This document shows, piece after piece, positions 54,245 to 64,000 of a stretch of 64,000 nt of DNA. Source of the stretch: Vermamoeba vermiformis (lineage: Eukaryota; Tubulinea; Echinamoebida); contig JBEWZL010000011.1 in NCBI GenBank assembly GCA_045837725.1, positions 124,001 to 188,000 of the forward strand, given 5' to 3'. Each line of letters opens with the position of its first letter. Position 1 is the first letter of the stretch. The notes beneath the pieces were generated by a model. It did not search any database, was not told the DNA's origin, and worked only from the letters and a program-made list of their open reading frames with translations. Made by a program: the position numbers and the translations under genes.

Positions 54245-57210
54245 ATGAGCGATACGCGTGGCAGTGCTTTCACGCATCAGATTAGCCCTGAACCTGCAGC
54301 CGTGCTTGGGCTATTCTTTATACTGCTGACGATATTATGCTTCTTATTATTGTCACGCGTGAAGAATAAGCACCCGCTGCGAGTCAAATTATTGTATATA
54401 GGACTATTGACTGCGATCATCCGTAAGTAGATCGAGCAGATCTCGCTATTTTCCACCATTAAATTTCTTGGTATCATTTAATAAATTCTTGGCAATATAC
54501 AAACGATAAAAAGGCGTATTTAACGATAATTTTGCGATTATAAATATTGAATTAATTTAAAATTAATTCCGACATTCGTAGGATAAATTTAATATCTGCA
54601 ATACTATCTACGCGATCAATTATCGATTCTCTGACGCGTTAAAAACTCGTACAATTTATTATTTCAACTGTAGATTTTTCAGGATCAAAACGAGATCAGA
54701 TCCAGATCTAACTGATTTGTTTAGTTCGCACGACATTTTTTATATCAGCAGTGCTAGCTGGTGCATTATTCGAAGAAGGATTAGTTGCTGAAGAAGTATT
54801 TTACGTGCTTTGGGCCATGCCACACTTTATTTTCTTCCTGATCTTCACTTCGGTCGTTTATTTCACGTAAGTCCTTCAAATATTATTAATTATAATATGT
54901 ATTATATATACCTTACATATACTATTTTTAGCGTCGATGTATTTACAATATCCCACGACTACTTCTTTTTTTCGAACTTGCGCAATCGCAAGATCTTCTT
55001 CTCAGGCGAGATTGTCCTAGTCTCCCTATTCTTAATAACGCAAGTCATATTGTTCTTCGTGCCCGCCAATCGCGACATTGAATTCTGGATCAAAACCTCG
55101 CTGTATGGCTTCGGGATCATGCAAGTCGTGTTGGTGCTGCTGTGCTTGGTATTCTTCGTCGGGCTTAAAATAGGCTTGCATTATCAAGGCAGAAAATGGC
55201 TCAAAACACGCGCTAAATTCAGACAGGTACGTTTACGATTAATTAATACAAAAAAGCTGTTACCAGTACTGGATCGACCCTAAAACTTTTAGATACCGAT
55301 CAAACGCATTATAATGCCGTAATATTATGCTATTATCTTCGTAATAATGATATGCATGATTCTCAGGCTAACAGATTTGTTTTTTTGCAGTTGTACGTGA
55401 CCTGCATGTTTTGGTGGTTCGGCATGGCGCTACGAGGATTTTCAACCGTGATTTCGACGGCATTGTAAGTATTACAGTAGTGCATATACAATGATGCCTT
55501 CGATAGCTGCTGCAAGCCCGGCTGTACGAAGCGAAGATCCGGCGTCCGGGAAATTCCATTTTATTCAATTAGATTTCAAATTGGCAATCTTTTATCACCT
55601 TCCCCGACATTTCATACATTGCTGGCATCCAATGTGACTTACTTTTGATCACAGCTCGTGGGAGCTATTGTTCTCACCGACGGCTGATTGGCTGTACTGG
55701 CTCCTGCTCGGCATCGTGTACTTGATCAGCGAATGGTTCCCGCTGTTGTTGCTGCTCGACAACACGCTACTGATGATCGTCACGACGTACACAATGGCCT
55801 TTGCGTTGGAACAACAAGCGGAGGTAATTCAATCACTTACGGTCTCGTCGAAATTTCATATGCTCCTTTTGCAAGTGTCAGTTTATATTTAACGGCTATT
55901 CAATAGGAAGATAAAGAACGGGAACATTTATTGGCCGGTATCGAACAAAAAATGACACGTGTCATCAAAAGAAGGTAGGCGCTATTTTTGACACAATTGA
56001 GTCGGAGTTATCGGCTAACCTGTGCCACTATAGTAATCTGTATATAAGTCGCTCGGAGAAACTCGGTGAAGGTGCATTTGGTGTGGTATACAAAGGAAAG
56101 TACGACGGTAAACCTGTCGCTGTCAAGATCATCAAAAATGCAGATGTGGAACTGGCATTCATTGAGGAGTTCGGAAAAGAGGTCGAAGCATTAGCGTAAG
56201 TTTCGCATGTGTTTCAGAAATAGTGTTAGATCACAACGTAGTTAATTCACACGTGTGAGCAGATCCGTGTCACATCCGAACATCGTCAAGTTTATCGGCG
56301 CCTGTTTGGAACTGCCTCACATTGCAATTATCACCGAATATGTGCACCCGGGATCACTCCGAAAGATACTTGACAACGAGCTAATCGACATAGCGGAAGA
56401 TAACATTTTGAAGGTTCGAGCCCGGCTATTCGTCCCCTCATTTGTCCCATTCCTTATTAACGGTTCTATTTTAGATGGCCATAGATATTTGCAAGGCAAT
56501 GATTTATTTGCACGAGAAAGGATTTGTGCATCGAGATTTGAAGACAGATAATTTGCTCGTTGATGAAGATTGGAACGTTAAAGTGACTGATTTTGGCTTG
56601 GCGAGGTTTATAAATGAGCGAAAGCACTCGACCAACATTGCTAAGACTAACAATATCGGCACTGTAGCCTGGGCGGCACCTGAGGGTAACTCCGGATATT
56701 ATTCGTTATTTTCCCTAATATAGTAATAATTTAACTTTAACGAATTAGCGTTGCGGTTGGGCTTGCGTGACTACACGTACAAAGTTGACATCTATAGCTT
56801 CGGTATCGTGCTGTGGGAGATAATAACTCGAAACACGCCTTACAGGTAAGTGTCTTTTAAACTTTGGAAAAATTTAACCGCGATCCAATTTTAGGGGCAT
56901 TGAAAACGTGAAACAGTATGTAATGAACGGGGGCAGGCCGCAGATACCAATCTATATGCCTAAGTTCTACACGATGCTGCTAAAGAAATGCTGGTTGAGC
57001 AACCCAGATCTGCGACCTGATTTTAAGTCATTGTTGAAGGAACTTGAAACGTACAAAAAAGGGCGGCGGGAGCCGTTCGGAGATAGAAATGTACCTGAAG
57101 TTGATGCTTCTGAGCTGCCTAGCCCTAAATTGATTACGAACAAGAACAGAGACGAAGTTGTGGTCGATCTAGACGAAAGCGAGATCAAGGAGCGTTACTG
57201 GTCGTTGTAA
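54245..57210 (+). CDS. Multi-pass membrane TKL-type protein kinase (about seven helices plus kinase)
   Basis: Ten or so exons. The N-terminal half has about seven membrane helices ([117 protein letters not shown]). A short cytosolic helix ([20 protein letters not shown]) leads to a complete kinase domain: [19 protein letters not shown] (Lys), HRDLKTDN (catalytic Asp), [15 protein letters not shown], and [12 protein letters not shown]. The tail ends IKERYWSL. All catalytic residues are present. The kinase looks tyrosine-kinase-like and may couple ligand or membrane sensing directly to phosphorylation. A TGACACGTGTCA sequence falls inside codons for MTRVI at 55953. Confidence 0.85.
55953..55964. 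promoter_or_regulatory. Palindrome TGACACGTGTCA inside coding sequence
   Basis: The only perfect copy of the 12-bp palindrome found in an exon. It encodes part of MTRVI in the membrane kinase, close to a splice site. It may be fortuitous or dual-use. Confidence 0.35.
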
Positions 57211-57491
57211 ATTTTGATAAATTGTAAATAGCTTTACTGGAGATAAATTTGCCGATATCGTATGATTGTATCGCGACAGGTCCAAAAATAGCAACCGAGA
57301 CGAGATTTCAGGGAGATACACGAACTTTTTTTCTAACGGCTTGGAGGTAAAATTTCCGAGGATAAGTTCGATGTGACCGGCTATCATGTCCATGTGTTTT
57401 GTGACCAAATCATTTTATTTTATACTTTGGCCTGTCGACAGCAACACAAGCGCACATTGTTGTTATTGTTATTCTTCTTCAGGTTTGAACC

Positions 57492-60400
57492 ATGTTTCGG
57501 ACTTTACTTGCTTGTGCGCTCTTAATATGGCTGTGCAATATAAATATTGAATGTACACAGATCGTATTCGGTCAGAGCGCTGCATTCACTGGCGTATCGA
57601 GCCAATTGGGTCTTGACATGCGAGAGGTGCGTCTGTCAATTTAATTAACTTTAAAAGTTTTATTTTCTAATATGTCAATCAAATAGGGAATTATGGCTGC
57701 CTTCAAAGAGATAAATGACGTCGGAGGCATTAAAGGCAATTATACGTTTGATTTGATTGCTTATGACGACCAATACGAGCCATCCAATGCAACGACGAAC
57801 ACACTCCGCTTAATTTCTGATGACAATGTTTTTGGTCTTGTAGGATACGTCGGAACACCCACTTCACTTGGTAGGCATCGTATTCATTATATGTTTCAAA
57901 AGCTATCGATGGTTTTTCAAGGATTGTAGATCCTATTTTATGTGTGATCCCAATGTCACATTTTGCTAACCGGTCCCATTTTGTAGCGGCTCTTAGCGTA
58001 AGGAATGGAATCGATAAAAATATTCCGTTCGTGGCCCCTTTGACTGGCTCAAAAGGCTTGCGTTTGCCCGTAGATCAAACTATAATCAACACCAGATCTT
58101 CGTATCTCGACGAAACCGCAGCAATGGTTGACTACCTTGTCAACGAGCGCTTCATTTCGCGCATCTCAATCATGTATCAGAATGATTCATTTGGCGCAGC
58201 TGGTAAGAAACGGCAATAATAACGAAGATCACAGTAATGAAATCGACCTTTTGTCGAATTTCTGATTTAATGCTTGAATTTAGGTTATCAAGGATTGACT
58301 GTTGCTATGGCTGCCGTTGGATTGAAACTTGAGAGCGAAGGAACATACCCAAGAAATACCGAAGACGTGGAAGACGCCTACAGCAGTATTTTTACTAAAG
58401 ATCCGCAAGCTATTGTAATGATTGGCACTTATGCAGTAAGTAATTCCTTACCTAAGCTAAAGATGGGAATTTTAAATTCAAAATTTTCAGCCTCTCGCCA
58501 AATTCGTTAGTATGGCAAAAGCTCAAAATAGCTCAATAGTCTTCTTGACTGTCTCTTTCGTTGGTGCTGAAGTCTTTGTTCAAGAGTTGCTTGCCAGGTA
58601 CGCATATATGAATTTAATTTTTAATTGTTTTTTTCCTAATTTGGTATATCAAACAGAGGAGTTGATTTAGGCGACATCTTCGTCACTGAGGTCTTGCCGC
58701 TTTACGCCGGTACTTCGCCATACTTAATCAAAGAATATCAAAATGCGCTCAAGGCTTACAACCCCAACTCCGCCGTCTCGTCCGTTTCCTTTGAAGGTCC
58801 GTAGTAAACTCATTTAAATTAATTAATTATGACTAACGACGCATGTTTCTTATAGGTTATATTGCCGGTCGTTTCGTTATTGAAATTGTCCGTCAAGCTT
58901 ATCCTGACGTTTCGCGCGAGAATTTCTTGAACGTTGTGTACACCAGCCAATATTTTACCTTGTCTGGTTTACTGCTAGGCCCTTATTCGTCGAAATGCAC
59001 GCAAGGCATGCGTTCAGTATCGTTGCTTCGAATGAACGCGACTGGATCTCTTTCAGCTGTTCCTGGCGTAACCTACTCTTGGACCTCGTGCATGTCTTCT
59101 GACGGAACAATTATTTCTCCCATCGTATTCGGCCAATCAGCTCCTTTAGAAGGCACTGTTCGAGAACTCGGCATTGGAATGCGACAAGGAATTCTTGCTT
59201 CATTCGCTGCCCGCAACAGACTTGGTGGCATTCGTAACAGAAAGTTGGTGCTCATCTCTCGTGACGATGGATACGAGCCAGCAAATGCCGTCGTCAACGC
59301 AAAGTATTTAATCAGCGAACAAAACGTTTTTGCCCTCGTCGGATCCGTTGGAACTCCTACCACTTCAGCCGTCCTGCCAGTTATCGAAGAGGAGAGTACT
59401 CCATTAGTCGGTAAGTCAAATGTGCATCTTTATCATTTTAGTTTCAAAAATATTAAAGTTTGTGAATTTTCAGGAGCATTGACTGGTGCGAAGATCTTCC
59501 GTAATCCGTGCAACCGTAACATTGTTAACGTCCGCGCCTCGTACATTGACGAAGTTGCGGCCATGACACGACATTTCATTGACAATCTCGGCCTTCAACG
59601 CATTTCGATTTTATACCAGAACGACGCCTTCGGCAAGGCAGGCTTAGAAGGTTTGGAATTGGCGCTCGGAAACAGATCTATGTCAATTGAAAGTGAAGGC
59701 ACTTACGAACGAAACACATTCGATTTATCCGCTGGTCTTGCATCGATTCAACTGGGCAATCCCGATGTCATAATCATGGTTGGTACTTACGGTCAGCTGG
59801 CCCAGTTCGTGCAAATGGCTGATAACTGGCGCTCTGGACTCGTGTACGGCACCGTCTCTTTTGTCGACTCTGAAGCCTTCGCCAATGCATTGCGATCAGC
59901 CGGCGTGACCAACGAGAACATCTACGTGACGCAAGTCGTGCCAGATCCAGAAGACAGCACTGATCAGCTTGTCGCCTTGTACCAAAATGCCTTGCTTGAC
60001 TTCGATCCGAGTGCTACTTTTGGCTTTGTTTCATTGGAAGGTTATGTCGTCGGAGAATTCTTGATCAAAGTACTCGACAGCATTGACAACACATTGGATA
60101 TTACGCGCCAGTCATTCCTCGACACGGTGTTCAGTCAAGCCGTGTTCAAGGTTGGAGGGCTGTCGATTGGTCCATTCAGCGGTACTGAAGAGAACTGCAC
60201 GTGCAACCAAGGTCTCCACCGAGTGATCACTACACGCATCTTCCCTTCGTCTAACTTCTCCATCTCTGACGTGCCTGAGAACGACTTCCGCTTCGACACT
60301 TGTGGTGTCAACTACCCTCGTACGTAGCTTTTGTTGAAATGAAATTTCTCATCCTAATGTTACTTTTCAGAGGCATTCATCCCTGTCAGTTTGGCTGTGC

Positions 60401-61665
60401 GTGCTGGCATTATCACTGCATCGTCAGCTTGCGTGGCACTCGTCCTCGCGTTCATTGTGTTGACGCTTTACTTCCGCGAATCAAAGACCATCAAGCACTC
60501 TTCTCTGGTCTTCAGCTTGCTCACTTTAGTCGGTGCTGGTCTGATGATGTTCAGTCCCATCTTCATCGTGCTCGAATCACCTCAGTGCATGCCTTGGATG
60601 TGGTTCTTCGGCGTGGGTTTCGTGCTGTTCTTCGGGTAAGTGAATACGTCTTGCGATGAATATGCTTGAAAACTAACCTGATTGGCAGATCTATGGCAGT
60701 AAAGAGCTACCGTATTGATCGTATCTTCAACTGGCACCGTAAGAAGTTGACCAAGATTAAGCCAATCGGTGACAGCCAGCTCATGGTAATTGTGTCTATT
60801 CTGCTTGGCCTTGAAGTCGTAAGTCATCTGATGGGCACCACTAGCATTTCTAACGATACTAGGCCTTGCTTATTGTATGGCAAATCGTTGGTCGCCTTCG
60901 AGCTCTTCAATTCGAAGGCATTTCAGATTCAATCTTCGGTTGCTATTCCGATGACGCGTTCCCCTTTATCATCACTCAAATCGTCTACTTTGGTGTTGTG
61001 TTCTTAGTCGGCTGTTTCTTTGCCTTCAGAACGAGAAACGTCAACATTGGCTCGTACAAAGAGACCAAGGAAATCTTCTTTTCAGTAAGTGATCTCGCCA
61101 CAGTTCTATCCAAGTACTGTTTCATTAACGTGCTTCGCAGGTCTATAATATGACGCTCCTGTTCATTATTATCATGCCTCTTGTCGGTCTTATTGGTGTC
61201 AACCACACTGAAATCGCTGCTATTATCACTTCCATTGGGCTGTTGTTTGCCGTTGTGGTCTCGATCTTGTGCCTCTTCGTGCTCAAGTTCTACCGTATCA
61301 TCAACAGAAGAGAGAAGCTTAGCTACTCGTCCACAACCACCTCGGGCGCTCCTGGCAACTATCGTGGTTCGTCTTACGTGTCAAACAACGAATCTGCCAA
61401 CAAATCCAGATCTTCGTACGTGGAACACAGCAAGAAGGAAGAAAAAGGACATACAGAAAAATCGCAAAAATCACAAAAATCAGAGTCTTCTTCATCAAGC
61501 GAGGAACCATCTGATCAGAAAGGCAAGGATCTTCCGTTAGTCGTGAACAAAAGCACGGATTTGCTCTTACCTCCTGCCAATAATAACTTGGGAGACTCGC
61601 AAGTTTTGTCCGATTCTCCATCGAGCCCAGATGATAAAGAGGCGTCGGACTCAGAACAAAACTAA
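57492..61665 (+). CDS. Class C (family 3) GPCR with two tandem Venus-flytrap domains
   Basis: Twelve or so exons from the ATG at 57492. A signal peptide (LLACALLIWLCNINIECT) precedes a first periplasmic-binding domain (IVFGQSAAFTGVSSQLGLDM, GGIKGNYTFDLIAYDDQYEP, RISIMYQNDSFGAAG, MIGTYA). A second, similar domain (IVFGQSAPLEGTVRELGIGM, VLISRDDGYEPANA, RISILYQNDAFGKAGLEGLE, IMVGTYG) follows in the same open frame (exon 58857-59410). Seven membrane helices come next (IITASSACVALVLAFIVLTL, SLVFSLLTLVGAGLMMFSPI, WMWFFGVGFVLFFG, LMVIVSILLGLEV, FIITQIVYFGVVFLVGCFF, LLFIIIMPLVGLIGV, IITSIGLLFAVVVSILCLFV). The Ser-rich tail ends ASDSEQN. The binding domains are of the amino-acid/urea (LivJ-like) type, as in GABA-B-like receptors of amoebae. 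Ligand unknown. Confidence 0.9.
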
Positions 61666-61926
61666 GCTCGCCAGATCGAGAAATTGTAAATAGATTCAAC
61701 CTCGTGTACTTTTAGCTGTTAGTTTAACCATATTAACCCCGCGGATTTATAAAATAAAATAGAAAGATATATTGAACAAGTGTGGGCTTCGTCAATACAA
61801 AATAAAGAATTTTGGCGCCAAGCTGCGGAGATTTTTTGAAGCCAAGAACACTTACCCTGGTGGACTCAGGTTATTGCTACGGCATTTAGTTTTAGAATAC
61901 CGATACTAACAAGCACTAATAACAAG

Positions 61927-63841
61927 ATGTCGCAGAAAAACACAGGCGCAGCTTCAAACGCCCAAGCCGCCAAGGTACCGAATAGTGTTAATAATTAATA
62001 ATAGTACCAAGAGACGCCGCGCCTTAACACAATATTATATTAATTAATTTGCATTTAGGCGATGCTGCAAGCGCATAAAAAGGAGATGCTGACGAAAGCT
62101 CGATTAATAATCCCTGACATGCAATTGTGCACCGATCCCCATTGCAGATACTGCACTGTGGATTCATACCCTCCAATAGGTAATTATTTCAAATTAAATA
62201 AGAATTTTTTTTTGAGGATTTGTCTTCATCCATTCTAACAACCGGTTGTTAGTGCCGTGCACCGTTTGCGAAGCCAAAAAAAGTTGCAAAATAGTAACGA
62301 CAATTCATTCTGATCCCGAAACAAAGCTTATTCACGAGTACTACGCACCTGTTTGTGGATCCGCCTGTGCCGCTCAATTTTCTAAAGATGAAGAAGAGGA
62401 ATTCGATCGAAAAATGACCGCCGTGTTGGAAAGCAGAGGGTACAAAACTCAACAAGATACAAATGGTTTCTGGACAATTTCAAATGTACGTGCTCGATTT
62501 TCTAAAACCGATCGCTGACAACTTTAGAACGATCACCCAATGTTCGTAAATGTTAAAGAGACTTCAGCGGAGCCTAGCTTACTTTCCAAGGCCTGGAACA
62601 GCAGGAATTCTTGTCAGTTGAACCTCACTTGCGTGGACATGCTGATCCACGACTCGCCAACCCTCACCGAACCAAGGTGCGTTACTTCTGATGCCGCGAT
62701 ACGTGTTTACTAACAAATATCAATGCACAGCAAGGTGTTGTTCCACATGAGCGACGCCACACGCCTGTTCTTTGAAGAGATGAATCAGCATCCCATTCCT
62801 TCGAACTGGAAGGTCGAGTACCCTGGTGTTGTGGCTACGGGCCATTACTTTATCTCAGGTGATTTCAAGCTTGAAGACGGCTCTGTTGAGCGCGTCGTGT
62901 TGAAGCTGCCAGAGCACGAGGGCTGTAAGTCGCTTGATTCTCAGTGTCGGGTTAAGAATTAATTGTCGTTCAGTCACTGCTTGGTATGCTTACGACAAAA
63001 TTGCAAAGACGTATTGGCAGAAAGTCACTCGTCGACAAGAGAACCAAAATATTGTCGCGTTGCTGCTGCCTCTCGTCGCGTTGGGTGTTCATTACAAATT
63101 GCCCGAACTCATCTTCTTTGGCATGCTGGTACGTTCTAAACCGTTTATCTAAGTGCACATGTGAATTAATACACGTTAATCTAGCTCAAGAAGTACCTGC
63201 TGAAACAAAAGTACAAGAACTTCAAGCTGGCTGCAGCCTGTATCAAGCACTGTTTGCTTCTGATGAGCGCACACAAAAACATCGACCTTGACGTGGTATC
63301 GGGAGTACTTGGCGTTGTGCTTCAAATGGGCACTTTGTTGGGCTCGTGCAACGAATTCGAACTGTTGTGCGATGAGTACAGTGAGGCCATTGAGTGGGCT
63401 GAAGCTAACAACGGCACTGCCTCTGATCAATATGCTAGCGTGTTGAACAGCTTGGGTCTCGCATATAAGACTACGAGACAGTACGACAAAGCGAGGAAGA
63501 GTTACAACAAGGCGCTGTCTCTTACCACGGATCAACGAAAAATTGCCCTCATGCAAAGAAACATTCATTTACTTAACGACGCCGAAAAAACTTCAAAGTT
63601 GTTGATAAGAGAAGCCGAGGAGCACTTGCAAAAGGATCGCATCAAGCAAATCGAAGGACACCAACGAGATGCGGGTGTTTTGAAAAAAGAAATTAATGTT
63701 GATTCTTGTGCGGCTTGCCACAAGACAGGAAAAGACTTCAAGATTTGCGCTGGTTGCAAACGCGTGCATTACTGCGATAAAGAATGTCAAAAGGCACACT
63801 GGCCAGAACACAAATCCCTTTGTAAAATCGCCAAGAAATAA
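61927..63841 (+). CDS. TPR-like and MYND zinc-finger protein
   Basis: Seven or so exons from the ATG at 61927. The N-terminal third has cysteine pairs (LCTDPHCRYC, PCTVCEAKKSC, PVCGSACAAQF) that may bind zinc. The middle is mostly unassigned (FHMSDATRLFFEEMNQHPIP). Near the C-terminus a TPR-like helix pair (ASVLNSLGLAYKTTRQYDKA, KSYNKALSLTT) precedes a MYND finger (CAACHKTGKDFKICAGC, VHYCDKECQKAHWPEHK). MYND fingers bind proline-rich peptides. TPR-MYND proteins often act as chaperone-linked or chromatin adaptors, and no SET domain is present. The role is unclear. Confidence 0.8.
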
Positions 63842-63890
63842 ATTCTCGTTTGGCATTATTTAAATATGACATATTGATTAAAATAGAAGT

Positions 63891-64000
63891 ATGCCATCGA
63901 AAAATCACCCTAACGTTCGTCTAAAAGAAATAAAAAGCCCGAAAATTGTTCCAGAAATCTCTTTTTGTCATAATTCATCAGAACTGCTCGAGCAACACCA
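63891..64000 (+). CDS. Start of a gene cut by the window edge
   Basis: An ATG at 63891 opens a frame (MPSKNHPNVRLKEIKSPKIV) that is still open at the last base. Codon use resembles nearby genes. Too short to identify. Confidence 0.45.
   Translation, partial: MPSKNHPNVRLKEIKSPKIVPEISFCHNSSELLEQH

Overview
The window is nuclear DNA from a eukaryote with dense genes and many short introns. Almost every gene is cut by 45-200 bp GT-AG introns (a few look like GC-AG), exons are moderately GC-rich, and introns and spacers are AT-rich. The gene set fits a free-living, mitochondriate protist, perhaps amoeba-like: family 3 GPCR with bacterial-type binding domains, a membrane TKL kinase, a RhoGEF-RGS protein, many F-box/LRR/kelch proteins, a sterol isomerase, a mitochondrial pyruvate carrier and a dolichol-sugar factor. 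I cannot place the species. No CRISPR array, rRNA or tRNA was seen.

Layout. 1-4.95 kb: a decayed one-module non-ribosomal peptide synthetase. 5.1-7.9 kb: a minus-strand PH/zinc-finger/SPRY/F-box-like protein, divergent from a secreted S51 (cyanophycinase-like) peptidase at 8.0-9.5 kb. 9.8-13.3 kb: two tandem lysine-rich paralogues. 13.7-16.2 kb: an MFS sugar transporter. 16.5-17.6 kb: two EF-hand proteins. 17.9-20.1 kb: a PX-C2-C2 protein. 20.4-21.2 kb: two tiny paralogues, one with a CAAX box. 21.3-30.5 kb: M20 peptidase, MPDU1, an acidic protein, EBP, and MPC1/MPC2 as a head-to-head pair. 30.8-35.8 kb: a DH-PX-RGS protein and a glycine-rich protein.

36.1-49.3 kb: two F-box/LRR genes separated by mobile DNA. 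An outer DNA transposon (38286-47187) has TGT...ACA inverted ends, a GGTTT target duplication and a DD35E integrase (Ginger/Tdd-like). A second element (40690-46859) sits inside it, with its own 42-bp inverted ends and a TCAC duplication. Its main gene joins a USP-type peptidase domain, a DDE-like 'GHTHEDID' domain and a C-terminal chromodomain. It also has a second, divergent gene and a 1.2-kb central non-coding block with a motif repeated every 141-142 bp. A 355-bp MITE lies just outside. This nested pair is the strongest candidate for something undescribed.

49.8-64 kb: a kelch membrane protein, an ERI1-like exonuclease, a multi-pass membrane TKL kinase, a class C receptor with two tandem Venus-flytrap domains, a TPR-MYND protein and the start of another gene. 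A 12-bp palindrome, TGACACGTGTCA, occurs eight times, seven of them in introns of unrelated genes, far above chance. Exon joins were inferred by eye from splice signals and reading frame, so boundaries are approximate.
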